NCBI RefSeq assembly: GCF_047511655.1
Contig: NC_133390.1
Coordinates: forward strand, 117,222,083 to 117,286,082
DNA length: 64,000 nt
DNA from: Castor canadensis
Lineage: Eukaryota; Chordata; Mammalia; Rodentia; Castoridae
Reading direction: 5' to 3'
Shown here: in pieces, positions 1-12,400 of the stretch
Numbering within the stretch: the first letter of the stretch is position 1
Layout of the letters: each line of letters begins with the position of its first letter
Notes under the pieces: model-generated
What the model was told of the DNA's origin: nothing
What the model saw: only the letters and a program-made list of their open reading frames with translations
Databases searched by the model: none
Program-made: the position numbers and the translations under genes

Positions 1-70
1 TGGGAGAGCACCTGTCTAGCAAAGCACAAAGCCCTGACTTCAAATCCAGGTACTGCCAAAAATAAAATGG
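1..70 (+). mobile_element. tRNA-derived SINE, 5'-truncated by window edge
   Basis: The stretch has the 3' half of the tRNA-like unit (a 'cctgtctagcaaag' segment, then a B-box-like 'gacttcaaatccagg') followed by an A-rich tail. The 5' end lies outside the window. Confidence 0.7.
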
Positions 71-1610
71 GTAGCATGAATTTTAAATTATAACTGTATA
101 ATATATTTTTAGTGCCTTAATTTTCAAGTAAGATAGTTCTGAGACCGATCCCAAATTTCAAGCTTTATGGGGAGAAATCTTTACAGAAATTTTATGAGCA
201 ACTAACATTTTCTGCTTGGCAATATAAAATTTAAACTATAAAAAATATACTATGTAATTATACAGATATTATATGCAAATATATACATATTTATATAAAT
301 TTATCTACACATTGTATATAGCTGTATATGACTACTCATATATACTATGTAAATATGAACTAGATTTAACTGTTTAAAAGATTTGGCTACAACCTCCTAA
401 TCACAAGCAAATATTTGGTTTCAAATTCACCTGTTTCCTTTGTGATTTCATATCTTTATTGTGGCAATGTCTGAGTTATTACTGGTGTGAAACTCACATT
501 TTAAATTTAAGTGTTAAATGATAAACAGAGCTTGCATATGGGAGACTATTACAGCACAGGCTCACATCTGTACTGTTTCAGTTTCCTGTACTTGGGGATT
601 GTGGGGTGCACACAAGCTCCTGTTTATGCAAGCTTATGCTCAGTTTTAATGCAGTTGGGTCACTTTCTTTAAAAACATCAGCAAAAGGATCATGAAAATC
701 TACTCATAAACAGCCCAGACCCATCTCTCCTGAGCCCCTCTCCTTTCTTTCTAGCTCATGGCTACAACCTTGTTATGAACACCACTGCCTTGTTCCTTCA
801 CACAGAATATGTGACTGTCTCCCACATATGGATGGCTCCCCAACTTCCTTCAGATTAGACCTAACCTCTCAGGTTTAAGTAGCCCCATCCTATCCATTGT
901 TTCCCACCAATTACCTACTGGCTCTTGGGCTTGAGCCTGAGGCAGGGACCTGCACTGTTCCAAGTGAGTCACACTTTGCCATGCCTTTGTGCACTTGCCC
1001 AGGCTAGTCTGTACAGAGCACTCGCCCTGCCCCTCACTTCACCAGTCAACTCCTTTCACAGTGAGTAAAGATTTCACCTCCCAGATGCTTCCCTTCCCTG
1101 GTATTCCTAAGGCATGCTCACCTTCATCACAAGCCTGTAGACTGTCCTGAAATCTCTGGAAGAGAGGGACTGTGACTTGGAAGCAGCCAACCTGGTAGGT
1201 GTCAAAGACATGAATTCAGTAACATTCTATGAGAATCACTGAGCTCAGCTCAAGCTTTCTTATCTAAGATATAACATAAACAGTTCACATAACATTTAGT
1301 AAGGTGTACTTAAAACAAGGAACTGTGCTAAAGGTAGGGAATGTGGACAATATGAAGAATAGTCCTCAAATTCTTCAACTAACTATACAGACTACACAGC
1401 AACATTGACTTTAATAACAAGAGTACACAGAGAGGTCCAAGGAGCTAGGCAACTCCTGCTTAAAGAGATATGAAGAATCTCTTTGGGCTAGGTTTCAAAT
1501 GATTAAGGAGAATTTCTTCAATAAAGGATGTGGAATATTCATAACCATGGTGTTGAGGTATGAAAGCATGGGAACTTAATGTTATTTTCCTTTAATTTGA
1601 AAAATTAAAT
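71..1610. other. AT-rich non-coding DNA
   Basis: I see no gene and no clear repeat here. Positions 230-360 are very AT-rich with alternating TA runs. Positions 700-1150 are more balanced in composition. No open frame has coding character. Confidence 0.5.
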
Positions 1611-1611
1611 G

Positions 1612-1798
1612 TACTTGGTCTGGTGGAGGACCTCAAGCAGTAAAAAGCACCCTGAGTTCAAACTCCAGTGCTGCCAAAAATAAATAAATAAAATATACTT
1701 TAAAACAAAGAAGTTGAGCTCAAGGTCCAACAGAGTGGTAGAGCACTTGCCTGGCATGTGTGAGGCCCTGGGTTTGATCCCCAACACTTCCTCAAAAA
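1612..1798 (+). mobile_element. Two adjacent tRNA-type SINEs
   Basis: The first (1612-1690) has 'gagttcaaactccagtgctg' and an A-rich (aaat)n tail. The second (about 1715-1798) is ID-like, with 'gtggtagagcacttgcctgg' and 'ggtttgatccccaa'. Both are on the plus strand. Confidence 0.75.
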
Positions 1799-1844
1799 GC
1801 CACTTTTCTTACTTTCATATTAAGTAAACACTGCAATACCTGTT

Positions 1845-2048
1845 TCTGGGGGTGGGGAGGTGATTGAGATCTGAATTCAGGACTTCAGCTTGCAAAGCAA
1901 GCACTCCACTGCCTGATGCACACCACCAGTCTCCTTTGTCTGGTTATTTTGGAACTATTTGCCCAGGGCTGGATTTGAACCAAGATCCTTCTGATATCAG
2001 CCTCCTAATCCTCTTGGCTAAGATTACAGGTGTGGGCCACTGGTGAGA
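1845..2048 (-). mobile_element. Composite SINE (tRNA-like + B1-like), antisense
   Basis: Read on the minus strand, a B1-like part (from 'agattacaggtgtgggccac') is joined to a tRNA-like part with a GCAAAG...GAATTC B-box region. This composite arrangement recurs through the window. Confidence 0.7.
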
Positions 2049-2097
2049 GGCTATACAATGGGCAAAGGCTTCTCAAAATCTTCATGTAAAAGGCTCC

Positions 2098-2206
2098 TCT
2101 GAGGGGTTGCATGCAAAGTGGTTCAAATGGCAAAACACCTGCCTAGTGAGTAAAAGGTCCTAAATTCAAACCCCAGAACTACCACCACCAAAAAAAAAAA
2201 AAAATT
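2098..2206 (+). mobile_element. tRNA-derived SINE with poly(A)
   Basis: It contains a degenerate 'ggttcaaatggcaaaacacc', the B-box-like 'aattcaaaccccag' and a terminal A run at 2189-2204. Confidence 0.75.
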
Positions 2207-2860
2207 ACAAAGAGAAACAGGGCTTTCAAATGGCTTAAATGTGAAGATACTGTGGGGATCTATCTACAGCAAATACCCAGAATGAACTTGGTCAGCAGCA
2301 CCACAGCCATGACCTTGTCTAGACATAACTGCCCTGCTCAACCCCCTGTACCCCCAGGTTCACAGTGAGCCACATTTCCTGTAGGTAATTGAATGGCTTT
2401 CCTTCACCCCTCAGCACTCCTTCATGCTTATGCCACTTGCTGCCCATCATCTGTGCCCCACATGCACACTGATAGGTCGCATTGGCTGCAGACCAGATCT
2501 AGTCAGGTCAAGCAGGAAACTCCTGGGTCTCCACTGCTCTAATGAAGAAGGAAGTCAGATTTGGGGAAGGGACATTTCCAAGTCTGTCTTCCTTGGGAAT
2601 TCACCCTCAGCCAGCGTTTCCTTGCACTTTCTGGTAACACTTTTAATGAAAGGTTAGAACTTCAATACACTAAAGTTTCTCTGTTTAACCTACAGTGCAA
2701 CTTCATTTTCATTAGTGGACCCAACTAATAGGAATGTCCTCAGATCCTATGATCAAGGAAATGTGAGTGTGTACTATTAATGTTTCTATCCTGGTATTAT
2801 AAATGAGAGATATGCTTTCAATGTATCAATTGCTGAAAGTAACCAAAAAGCACACATTCA
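2207..2860. other. Non-coding DNA without recognised features
   Basis: A 77-codon open frame at 2424-2657 resembles nothing I know and has no initiation or splice context that supports it. I see no repeat. Confidence 0.45.
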
Positions 2861-2861
2861 T

Positions 2862-3050
2862 TTGTGTGTGTGTTGGGGGGGGGTACATAGGTTTGAACTC
2901 AGGACTTTAAACTTGCAAAGCAGGCATTCTACACTTGAGCCATAACTCCAGTCTATTTTTCTCTGGCTATTTTGGACACAAGGTCACATGAACTATTGCC
3001 CAGGCTTGCAAATTCCAGATCAATGGAATCACTGTGATATCACCTGGTAG
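2862..3050 (-). mobile_element. Composite SINE, antisense
   Basis: The minus-strand tRNA-like module ('tttgaactcaggactttaaa', then 'acttgagccataactccag') is followed by a degraded B1-like module with 'aactattgcccaggc'. A GT/G-rich run precedes it at 2862-2884. Confidence 0.7.
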
Positions 3051-3077
3051 AAAAATTCCTTCTTTTGGAACTAAGAC

Positions 3078-4142
3078 TCAAGGCTTGGCATGGTGGATCA
3101 CACCTGAATTCCTAACTATTAGTGATGTGGAGATCATGAGGATTGCAGTTCTAGGCGAGCCTGGGCAAAAGGTTAGCAAGGTCCCATTTCAACCAATGGC
3201 ATGCATCTGTCTTCTCATGCTACATGAGGAGACACCAATAAGAGGACAGAGTCTCAGGTTGGCCTGGGCAAAAAGGGAGACCCTATCTCAAAAACTAAAG
3301 CAGGTTGGAGGCTTGGCTCAAGTGGTAGAGCATTTGCCTAGCAACTGTCAAAGACCTGATCATGTTCATCCTTGGTACCACCAAAAAAAAAAAAAAAGGC
3401 AAATGAAAACCTAACCAATGTAAAAATAATTGTTGTGGCTCAAGTGGTAGAATATCTGCCTAGCCATGCAAGGCCCTGAGTACAGCCTCCAGGACAACCA
3501 AACTAAGACCTGTAGGGCAACTACTAAGGCAGTGGAAGTAGGAGGATTGCAGTTTGAGGCCAACCTGGGCAAAGGGTATTGAGACCCTGTCTCAAAAACA
3601 AGTTGGAAGCCAGGTGCTGGTGACTTACTCCATAATTCTACAGAGGCTAAAATTAGGAGAGGCTGAGATTAGGAGAACTGTGACTGCAGCACATCCAGGG
3701 CAAGAAAGTTTGTGAGACCCTATCTTAAGGGAAAATGCTGGGTATGGTGGCTTACAACTGTCATCCAAGGGATAGTGGGAACTTTAATAGAGAAATATCA
3801 TGGTCCAGGCTGGCCTGAGCAAAAATATTTATCTCAAAAATAACCACAACAAAAAGGAATGGAGACATCGTTCAACTGGTAGAGTGCCTGTCTAGCAAGT
3901 GTGAAGTCCTGAGTGCAAACCCCAGTTAAAAAAAGAAATACCAAGCAAACAAAGCTGGATGTGGTGGCACATCCCTTGGTCCCACTTACTCAGGAGGCAG
4001 AAGATCAGAGTTGGCCTGAGAAAACCATGAGACCTTTTCTGAAAAACAAATGAAATATAAGGACCAAGAGCCTGGGTTAAGTTGTAGAAGCATTGAGTTC
4101 AATCCCTAGTATAACCAAAAAGAAAAACAAAACAACAACAAA
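3078..4142 (+). mobile_element. Cluster of plus-strand SINEs
   Basis: About eight plus-strand modules lie head to tail. B1-like starts ('gcttggcatggtggatcaca', 'gctggatgtggtggcacatc') alternate with tRNA-like modules that carry 'gtggtagag' and end in A-rich tails. Poly(A) runs near 3385-3397 and repeated 'accctatctcaaaa' segments mark module ends. The stretch is about 1 kb of essentially pure SINE sequence with no gene. Confidence 0.75.
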
Positions 4143-4344
4143 AACCTAAGACCTCTAAACCAGCAGAGCACAGTGTCAAAAGAACAAGATGTAAAAATTT
4201 TGCTAGTAGACGACAAGGGGTAATAGGGACAGGTAGAATTTCCATTTCCATCCCTTAAGTCTTGGCAATGGGAAGCACTCCACCACATATTGGATACAGA
4301 CAGCCTCCTGGAGAACTTTTTCCCTATCCAGCAAAGTTCTGTCT

Positions 4345-4590
4345 CTGTCTTTTTTTGTTTGTTTGTTTGTTTTGTTTTTGGTGGTACTCGAATTTGAAAT
4401 TGGGGTCTCATGCTTGCTAGGCAGGCACCTTACCGCTTGAGCCACTTTGACAGCCCTTTTTTGTGTTGGCTATTTTTGAGATAGAGTCTCCTAAACTAGT
4501 GGCCTGGAAATGCTTTGAACCTCAGTCTTCCTGATCTCTGCCTCCTGACTAACTAGGATTACAGATATGAGCATTGGTGCCCAGCTGTCT
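4345..4590 (-). mobile_element. Composite SINE, antisense, near full length
   Basis: It begins with T/(tttg)n (the reverse of an A-rich tail). The reversed tRNA-like module follows ('catgcttgctaggcaggcac', 'cttgagccac'), then a reversed B1-like module ending in 'aggattacagatatgagcat'. Confidence 0.8.
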
Positions 4591-4799
4591 CTGAATTTTC
4601 AAAAGGCCATTACTGTATTCAATATGGTAAGGAACATGGTAAGATGGCAAACTCCATGAGCATGGGCTGTTGTCACAAGTCATTTGCAGGTAAGGGAGTT
4701 CCTTGACCAGTAACTATGCTGTGCAGAATACCACGAGGATAGGTAAGTCACTGTGTTATGTCCACAGATACAGCTTGGGCAGAAGCAGTATCTGTAGGG

Positions 4800-5693
4800 A
4801 AGGCAAATTATTTTCTTTATTGATATATTCATATGTGCACACATTGTTTGGGTCATTTCTCCCCCCTGCTCCCTGCCCCATCCCTCTCCCAGCCACCCCC
4901 CCCTTGCTTCCAGGAAGAACCTGTTCTGCCCTTTCCTCCATTTTTTTTGAAGAGAAGACATAAGCAATAATAAGAAAGACAAAGCATTTTTGCTAGTTGA
5001 GATAAGGATAGCTATACAGAGAGATTCCTAGTATTGCTTCCATGCATAAGTGTATTACAACCTGAGTTGATTCATGTCTACCTGACCTCTTCACTACTTC
5101 CCGTTCACTTTCCCATATTGACCTCTGTCACTTTAAGGTTACTGTATTAGCTCCTCTGCAGTGGGGACATGAAATACTTTCAAGTTTTGGGTTTCTTATC
5201 TATCCCCATACCTCCTGTATGTGCTCTCCCTTTATCATGTGACCCAAGTCCAAACACATTGCTATATTTGCCATAGGTCTAAAGTCTGCATATAAGAGAG
5301 AACATATGATTTTTGGTCTTCTGAGCCTGGCTAACTTCACTCAGGATGATGTTCTTGAATTCCATCCATTACTTGCGAATGATAAGATTTCATTGTTCTT
5401 CATGGCTGAGTAAAATTCCATTGTGCATAAATACCACATTTTCTTGATCCATTCGTCAGTAGTGCAGCATCTTGGCTGTTTCCATAACTGGGCTATTATG
5501 AATAGTGCTGCTATAAACATAGGTGTGCAGGTGCCTCTCAAGTAACCTGAGTCACAGTCCTTTGGGTATATCCCTAGGAGTGGGATTGCTGGATCATATG
5601 GCAGATCTATGTTTAGTTTTTTAAGAAGACTCCATATTGCTTTCCTGAGTGGTTGCACTAGCTTGCATTCCCACTAGCAGTGTATAAGCATTC
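4800..5693 (-). mobile_element. L1 3' end (ORF2 C-terminus and 3' UTR), antisense
   Basis: The minus strand at 5341-5658 encodes 105 residues typical of the L1 ORF2 C-terminal region (segments '[16 protein letters not shown]', 'FIAALFIIAQLWKQPRC', 'WIKKMWYLCTMEFYSAMKNN'). The 3' UTR continues towards 4800. The element is 5'-truncated at about 5693, the usual outcome of target-primed reverse transcription. It lacks the endonuclease and reverse transcriptase domains, so it cannot mobilise itself. Confidence 0.88.
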
Positions 5694-7180
5694 CAGAAGG
5701 CAAATTTTTATGCAGAGGAAGTTTTTTTTTTCAGTAACAACACTGCTACTTCCATCATCAACTTACCACAAGGTAGTACACCCAATCACTCCAGGGAATG
5801 TGTCTTATCAGGGGTTCAATGCTGGTTTCTCCTCTTGTCAGTTTGGACATTCAAACAATGACTATACCCATGTTGACCTAGATGAATGAAAGTCCATTTT
5901 GCTGAGCCAGTGAATAACCTCTATACTGCCAGCATGGCCACTTTGTTCATGAGCCCATGGATCTGCTGAAAGAGATTGACTGGCATTCACATCAAGGAAC
6001 ATAGCATATATTTGATTGTTAAAACTCCTCCACAGTCCTCCACTCTTTCTCTCCAACCTGTCTGGCTAGCTTGTAAACAGGGCAGGTATGAACCATTCTC
6101 TGAGGAAGTGAACCCCAATGAACAGTCCACAAAAGACAAAATGTTCCTGATGCAACTTACCCTTTTCTTCCAGTTCATGACCAAGTCCTGGTTGCCTTGC
6201 AGCCCCTGAGTTCTGTGACTCACCTTTGAACCTTGGTAACAAATTTTCCTCTGATTTAAGCAGATTCTGTGTTGTTCTAGTTGTAACAAAAAGTATTTTA
6301 ACTACCTAGAAATTATACTGATTCTCTATGTATTACATTAACTTTTGTCACCTAGAGGTAATTCTGAAGGAGATTGTGTCCTATAGATTGTTGTCTATAA
6401 TCCCACCACCTATTCCTTTTCCTGAAGATACCTGGCTTTATGTTAGGACAAAGTGAAGTCACAGTTTCCCATCTGTTTGCTGTTGAACATAAGGACTGGA
6501 AATGACTCAAAACTAAAATAAAGTCTAATAATGCATGAATGTATGTGAAATATGCTGAAATGATGGAAAAAATTGAATCAGAATTCTTATTACATTTCAT
6601 AAATTAAGAGGGTTCATTAATCCAAAAGATAAACAGCCAATGTGGTAAAGAACTGTTGTTTATCTGGAATTGGCAGATACTTTATAAATAAATAATTTCA
6701 CTAGAGAAGTCATCAGAGGTATATAATAGATGTTCTTTTGCTATATACATTATAATATAATGCATATGTCATAATGTTATTATACAATACAAACAGAACT
6801 TTGAAAACTCATTTATGGGTTTTTTTTTTGTATAGGAAAACTTCATCCAAAAGTGGATCCCTAAAGAGGCCTATTCCTTGCCTGTTAATCATTCCCACTT
6901 TTGAATATATGTATCATCCAACATCTTCACTCAGTCCTGACAGCAAAATCATCAAGAAAGCACAACAGACTCTCATTATTCCTGGAAAACATGATTCTGT
7001 CATGATCATGTGAGCCTCAACCACTCCACATGAGATTCTAGTAATATGCCTTTCTTAGTCATAGACTTGCTCCCTTCTTGGAAACTGTATTTGCTGACAA
7101 CACTGATCCTGTAGTGCTTAGTAACCTTAGTCTTTAGTGCCTTGAATTTAGAAAACAATATTTGGCTTAAAAGATGTACT
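5694..7180. other. Non-coding DNA without recognised features
   Basis: Several short open frames overlap here (for example 5976-6209 plus and 5987-6289 minus). They lie on opposite strands over the same bases and none resembles a known family. I see no SINE or L1 module. Confidence 0.45.
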
Positions 7181-7183
7181 ATA

Positions 7184-7407
7184 CAAAAAAAAAAAAAGAT
7201 GTGCTGTAGGACTAGGATTTGAACTGTGGGATTCACACTTGCAAAGCAGGTGCTCTACCCAGAGATACACTTCCAGTCCATTTTGCTCTGCTTATTGAGG
7301 AGAAAGGGTCTCATGCACTATTTGCCTTGGCTGGCCTTGAACTTCTATCATCTCAGTCTAAGTCTTAGAAATAGCTAGGATTACAAGAATGAGCCACCAG
7401 TGCTTAA
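7184..7407 (-). mobile_element. Composite SINE, antisense
   Basis: It starts after a poly(A)-like interruption at 7184-7197. The reversed tRNA-like module ('cacttgcaaagcaggtgctc') leads into a reversed B1-like module that ends in 'aggattacaagaatgagcca'. Confidence 0.75.
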
Positions 7408-7555
7408 GTATAATTACTTCTTACCAAGAATAAACAAGGCATCTCATTTTAAATTACATCCTTTAGGATACTTTGAGTTTCAAATTAAAGATATGGATTA
7501 ACTGAAATGTTGACCTTTCACTTTTAGTACTTTCAGTAGAGATAGGATTTTCAGT

Positions 7556-7652
7556 AATTGTTTCTTTGGCAGCACTGGGACTTGATCTCAGGATGTCACT
7601 CTGGCTTGCTAGGCAGGTGCTCTTACAGCTTGAGCTACTCAGTCCATCCTTA
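7556..7652 (-). mobile_element. tRNA-derived SINE, antisense
   Basis: This is a reversed tRNA-like module: 'ggcagcactgggacttgatc', then 'gcttgctaggcaggtgctct', then 'cttgagctactcagtccatc'. There is no B1-like part. Confidence 0.8.
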
Positions 7653-9224
7653 TAGTAAATTATTAACTGTATTTATTTATACATGTCACATATACAGTTT
7701 TCAACTAAAATGAAGATTTTTCTCTCATTTCTTTTAAAGATTAAAATGTGCACATACAGACACATATGAAAGAGACATGAACGATACTACATATAGGCCC
7801 TGCTGTGTTGGGCCTAGAACAGATATATATTTGCCTTTCTAGCCCATTTCTGCAGAGTCAGAAGAAACTGACATTAGCTGCCTCTAGGGAAGGATGCACC
7901 TAGTGGCTGCTAGACCAATGTATCTCTACATACTCCTGTGTACATTCAGAATGTGTATTATATGGCACATTAGTACAGTACTTGTATTAAATTAAATGTC
8001 ATTAAACAAAGATCTCTTTAAGAGGAAAGAAGTAACAGAAAGCAGAAGGAATATGTAGCCCCTATCACCACCCATCCATGGAAGGACCAAGATTCTCACC
8101 TCAGCAAGCTTCCTTCAACTCTCCTGCAATGCCACCCCTGTACCTTGGACCCTGTGTATGTGCCATCCAGGGACATGAATGTAGGGCCACCCTGTCCTTG
8201 TCCTCATCCTTCCTCAATTCTCTTCCTTCTAATCTTACCTTCTTTTAAAAGGGGCCTTACTTTTCAGACTGCCATCAACCCAGAGTATATTTTCTACTAA
8301 GTTTCTATGCTTGTACAACCCCTTCCTAAATTAACATACTCACCACTCCAGCCTTCCTGGTTTATCAAAGGCTGGAGGTAGAAAACACGATCTCACATGA
8401 TCCACAGAAAACTGCAAATTCCTTTTACATGGCAGGTAGCTACAGGTTGACAAAGCATTTCCACATACATCATTCCACAGAATTCACACTTCTGCATGAA
8501 TCCTGGCAAACCCAACAGCTGCCTAACTGGATTAATTGGACTTCAAGAACTGCACAACCAGCCCTAATGAATCCACTACCTTGGGTTGCTTTTCTACCTG
8601 CTCTGGCTATCTGGCTGGCATTTCTCACAAGTGACAACTCCAGGCATTCAGCATGCTGATGGTGAAAATATCAACAATGGGACACCTTCCTTCATGGAGC
8701 AGGTGAGTGGGGATGGGGCCACAGATTCCCCAGGAATTATCCAGACAGCACAGTGTGTGTGCTGGGGAAGAAAGAAGGACAGGGCCAGGGGACTCCCACC
8801 TCCAAGCCTGGCCTGGGACATATGGTATTCAATCCAATGGAGCAGTGGGGCTTTGGCCACCCACAGAGAGGGTAGCTTTGATTTCAGGCATGCTTTGTAC
8901 CCTGGGGAATGAACTGTGGAGGATGGAGGGTGACCAGATTTTGGCTCAGAGGCACATGAGGGAAAATGGAGCATGTGTGCACAAGTCAGGAAAATGTGCA
9001 GGGCAGAACTGCACTTGTGATGCCAGCTATTTAGAAAGGAGACACTTGGGCCCACCATCAGGAAGAAGAAGGTGCACAAAAGATAAAGTTACAGCTCTCT
9101 AGCAAAGGCAGCTAGAAACTCCAGAAGGAGGGTGCTCCAGGGAGCCTGGATCTAGGAAAGGGGTGTGGTGTCTGGGGCTGCAGGCAGGGTAGGGGTGACA
9201 GGCTACCAGCGATGTGCAGATACA
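7653..9224. other. Non-coding DNA; open frames without known homologues
   Basis: Open frames of 76-143 codons at 8429-9102 overlap one another on both strands in a GC-moderate stretch. None matches a family I recognise, and none has flanking splice or initiation signals that I would trust. Confidence 0.4.
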
Positions 9225-9227
9225 GGC

Positions 9228-9615
9228 TGTCCTGGTGCTCCAGGTAGTTCAAACCCCAGACATACCAAAACAAAAAATGTGGTATATCCACACGATGGGA
9301 TATTATTCAGCCAAAAAAAGTATTGACACATGCTACAACTTGGATGAAACTTAAAAACATGCTAAATGAAAGAAGTTAGAAACAGAGATCACATTTTATG
9401 TTGTTCCATTTATGCCAAATTTCCAAACTGAAATAATCAGAGAAAAAATAATTAGTGGTTGGTTAGGGCTCTGTGAAAAGAGGAGAAACTATAGGTGACA
9501 GTTTTGATCAGAGGAAAGTATCTTAAAATTTACTGTGGTGGATGCTGTCAAGCTCTCACAATATGCTGAAAGCAACTAAACTTACTTTAAAGGATTATTT
9601 ATCTTAATAGAAAAG
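9228..9615 (+). mobile_element. SINE tail plus older L1 3' fragment
   Basis: Positions 9228-9280 keep a B-box-like 'agttcaaaccccagacatac'. From about 9280 the text ('gtatatccacacgatgggat', 'attattcagcc', then 'gatgaaacttaaaaacatgc') is typical of the 3' end of an old mammalian L1 in sense orientation. It is clearly more decayed than the L1 copies at 4.8-5.7 and 10.5-12.4 kb. Confidence 0.6.
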
Positions 9616-10175
9616 TTTCCAAGGTGAAAGGGTGGGGGAAGGAAAGAGGAAGTAAAAGTTCTAGAAGCGTATCTTATCTCTAATTTGAGTGTGTGTGAGT
9701 CCATGTTAGATCTTGGCTTCTTACCCATTGAAATAGGCAGATAACCCTGTTAACTGGAAGTCTGGGATTTATTGTGGTGTCCTTCCCTCTGCCTGTAGTT
9801 TGTACATTCTGTTCAGTCCCTAGAAAGCTGACTTCTACACACTGTTACTCTATTTCAATCCTGCCTGTGGTACTAACAGATCACTACTCCCCTTACAGCA
9901 CCCTAACCTCCAAGCCCTTGCATTAGTATCAGCTCCACCTTTTCTATCACAGTCCACTTAAATTAAGTCTACAGTTCTCATTCTTCTCTACAACTTAAGA
10001 ATACAGGAAAAAGATCTTTAAAGAATAAGGCCCTATTACCTTGGCAAAATTTCTATACCCTTCATGAAGCACCCTGAATTGAGATTTCAGTGTTTTCACT
10101 CAAATGTCATAATGAGAAGATTATCTTTGGAGTCAGTAATAGAGTGCATTCTCTTCATTAAAAAAGGCCCTATTT
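9616..10175. other. Non-coding DNA without recognised features
   Basis: Nothing recognisable apart from a short, featureless open frame starting at 10064. Confidence 0.4.
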
Positions 10176-10502
10176 TAGGGTTATGCACAATGGCTTATGC
10201 CTGTAATCCAAGCTACTTTAGAGGTAGAGATGGGAAGATCATAATTCTAAGACAGCCTGGGCAAAAAGTTATGATGGCCCTATTTCAAAGAACAACTTGT
10301 TCATGATGGTCAACACCTGTAATTGCAACATATAAGAGCTACGGTAGGAGGATCATGTTCAGCGGCTGTCCAGGGAAAGCATAAGAACCCTATCTGAAAA
10401 ATAACTAAAGCAACATGGGCTAGGGGCATGGCACAAGTGGTAAAGTGCTTACTTAGGAAGCAAGATGCCCTGAGTTCAAATCCTTAGTACCTGGGACAAA
10501 AA
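10176..10502 (+). mobile_element. Composite SINE (two B1-like + tRNA-like)
   Basis: The B1-like segments begin 'gcacaatggcttatgcctgt' and 'gatggtcaacacctgtaatt'. A tRNA-like module follows ('aagtggtaaagtgcttactt', 'gagttcaaatccttagtacc'). The element abuts the L1 directly. Confidence 0.75.
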
Positions 10503-12400
10503 CAGACGTACAGATTAAGTGAATCAGAATAGAATACATAGGTATAAACCAACACAGCAATGCCCACCTGATTTTTGACAAAGGCACCCAACCCATATGA
10601 TGGAAAAGAGACAGCCTCTTCAAAAAATTTTGCTTGGGAAACTGGGTGTCTGCATGCACAAACTGAAACTAGATTCATGTCTTTCACCCTGTACAAGTAT
10701 CAACTTAAAATGGATTAAGGACCATAATAATACTTGAAACTCTGAATCTAGTGCAAGATACCATGGAACTAATAGGAATAGACACTGACTTTCTAAACAG
10801 AATTCAAACGGCTCAGCAACTAAGAGAAGGGATTGACAAATGGGACCACATGGAACTAAAATTCTTCTGAACAACAAAAGAAATAGTCACAAGAATGAAA
10901 AGGCCACCCACGGAATGGGGGAAAACTTTGCCAGCTATACATCTGACAGGAATTAATATCGAGAATATATTCAAAAACTAAACTCCAAAAAAATCAATGA
11001 CCCAATGAAGAAATGCACAAATGAACTGAACAGAGCTTTTTCAAAGGCAGAAGTCCAAATGACCAAAAACTACAAAAGAAATGCTCACCATCACTGGTCA
11101 TAAAGGAAACGCAAATCAAAACCATACCAAGATTCCACCTCACTCCAGTTAGAATGGCTATCATCAAGAATACAAACAACTAATGTTTTCAAGGATTTTA
11201 AAAAAAGGAACCATCATAAGCAGTTAGTGGGAATGGAAATTAGTACAATCAGTATGGAAAACAGTATGGAGGCTCCTCAAAACTAAAAGTAGAATTGCCA
11301 TATGATTCAGTATTATCATTCATAGGGATATACCCGAAGGAATGTAAGTCAGGTTACAATAAAGCCTCCTGTACATCCTTGTTTATTGCAGCTTTATTCA
11401 CAACAGCTAAGATATGGAAACAGTCAAGATGCTTCAATACTGATAAATGGATCAAAAATTGTGGCATTTATATGCAATGGAATTTTATTTAGCCTTAAAT
11501 AAGAACGAAATTTTATTGTTTGCAGGTAAATGGATGGAACTGGAGAACATCAACTTAAGTGAAATTAGGTTAAGAAAACCAAAGGCCACATGTTTTCTCT
11601 CACACATGGACTAGAGACCTGATACACATTCAAGCAATATTATGAACAACAGGTCTCACTACGGGGAGCTCATTTATGAGAGAGAGAGAGGGTAAAAGGA
11701 AAATAATAAGGAGGTCAATATGGTGGTTGTAATTTTTGTACAAGAATGCAGAATTATTAAATCTTTTGAAATTACCATAAGAAGGGTAATAAAGTAGAAA
11801 GGCAAAAAATAAAGGGAATGAACCAATTCATGTTATAATACATATATATGGAAATGTCACAATGAAACATCCTGTATAGCTATTTGAATGAAACAAAAAT
11901 GTGCTGGGCACCATTGGCTCATGACGGCAATCCCTGTGACTCAGGAGGAAGAGATAAGGAAGATCATGGTTTGGCAAATAGTTTGTTAGACCCTATCTCA
12001 AAAACACCTATCACAAATAAAGGGCTGGTGGACTGGCTCAAGGTATAGTCCCTGACCTCAAGCCCCAGTTCTGCCCTCCACACCAAAAACAAAAAAAAAA
12101 TAGCTTGTTTTCAAAAATGAAGAACAGGAAGGGAAAACAAGTCCTGTCTAGGGAGTTGATAATACTTGTGGGGGTGGTGAGGATATAAGGAAATGGTGTT
12201 GAGGGTGAATAAGGTGTAAATACTATATACTCATGTATGAAAATGGAAAAAATGAGACCTGTTGAAACTATTCCAGAAATAGAGGGAGGGAGGATAAAGG
12301 AGAATAATGGAGGGATGAATTCAACTATGGTATAGTATAAGAACTTTTGTAAATTTCACAATGTACCCCCAAAATTATTTTTTAAAACTCAGTAATGTAA
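10503..12400 (+). mobile_element. L1 3' portion (late ORF2 + 3' UTR), sense
   Basis: The plus strand encodes decayed late ORF2 text. Frame 11295-11492 reads 'GIYPKECKSGYNKASC...FIAALFTTAKIWKQSRC...DKWIKNCGIYM', the same region as the L1 at 5.3-5.7 kb. Upstream, 10560-11290 is ORF2-like with several stops and frame breaks. After 11520 the 3' UTR runs to about 12400 and is interrupted by a SINE at 11901-12100. Endonuclease and reverse transcriptase domains are absent. Confidence 0.85.
11901..12100 (+). mobile_element. Composite SINE inserted in L1 3' UTR
   Basis: A B1-like start ('gtgctgggcaccattggctc') is followed by 'gggctggtggactggctcaa' and a closing A run. L1 3' UTR-like sequence lies on both sides, so this insertion is younger than the L1. 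Confidence 0.8.

Noticed and set aside
8586..9102. Overlapping open frames of 108-143 codons on both strands
   Set aside because: Mutually overlapping, no recognised domain, no splice or start context. Most likely chance.
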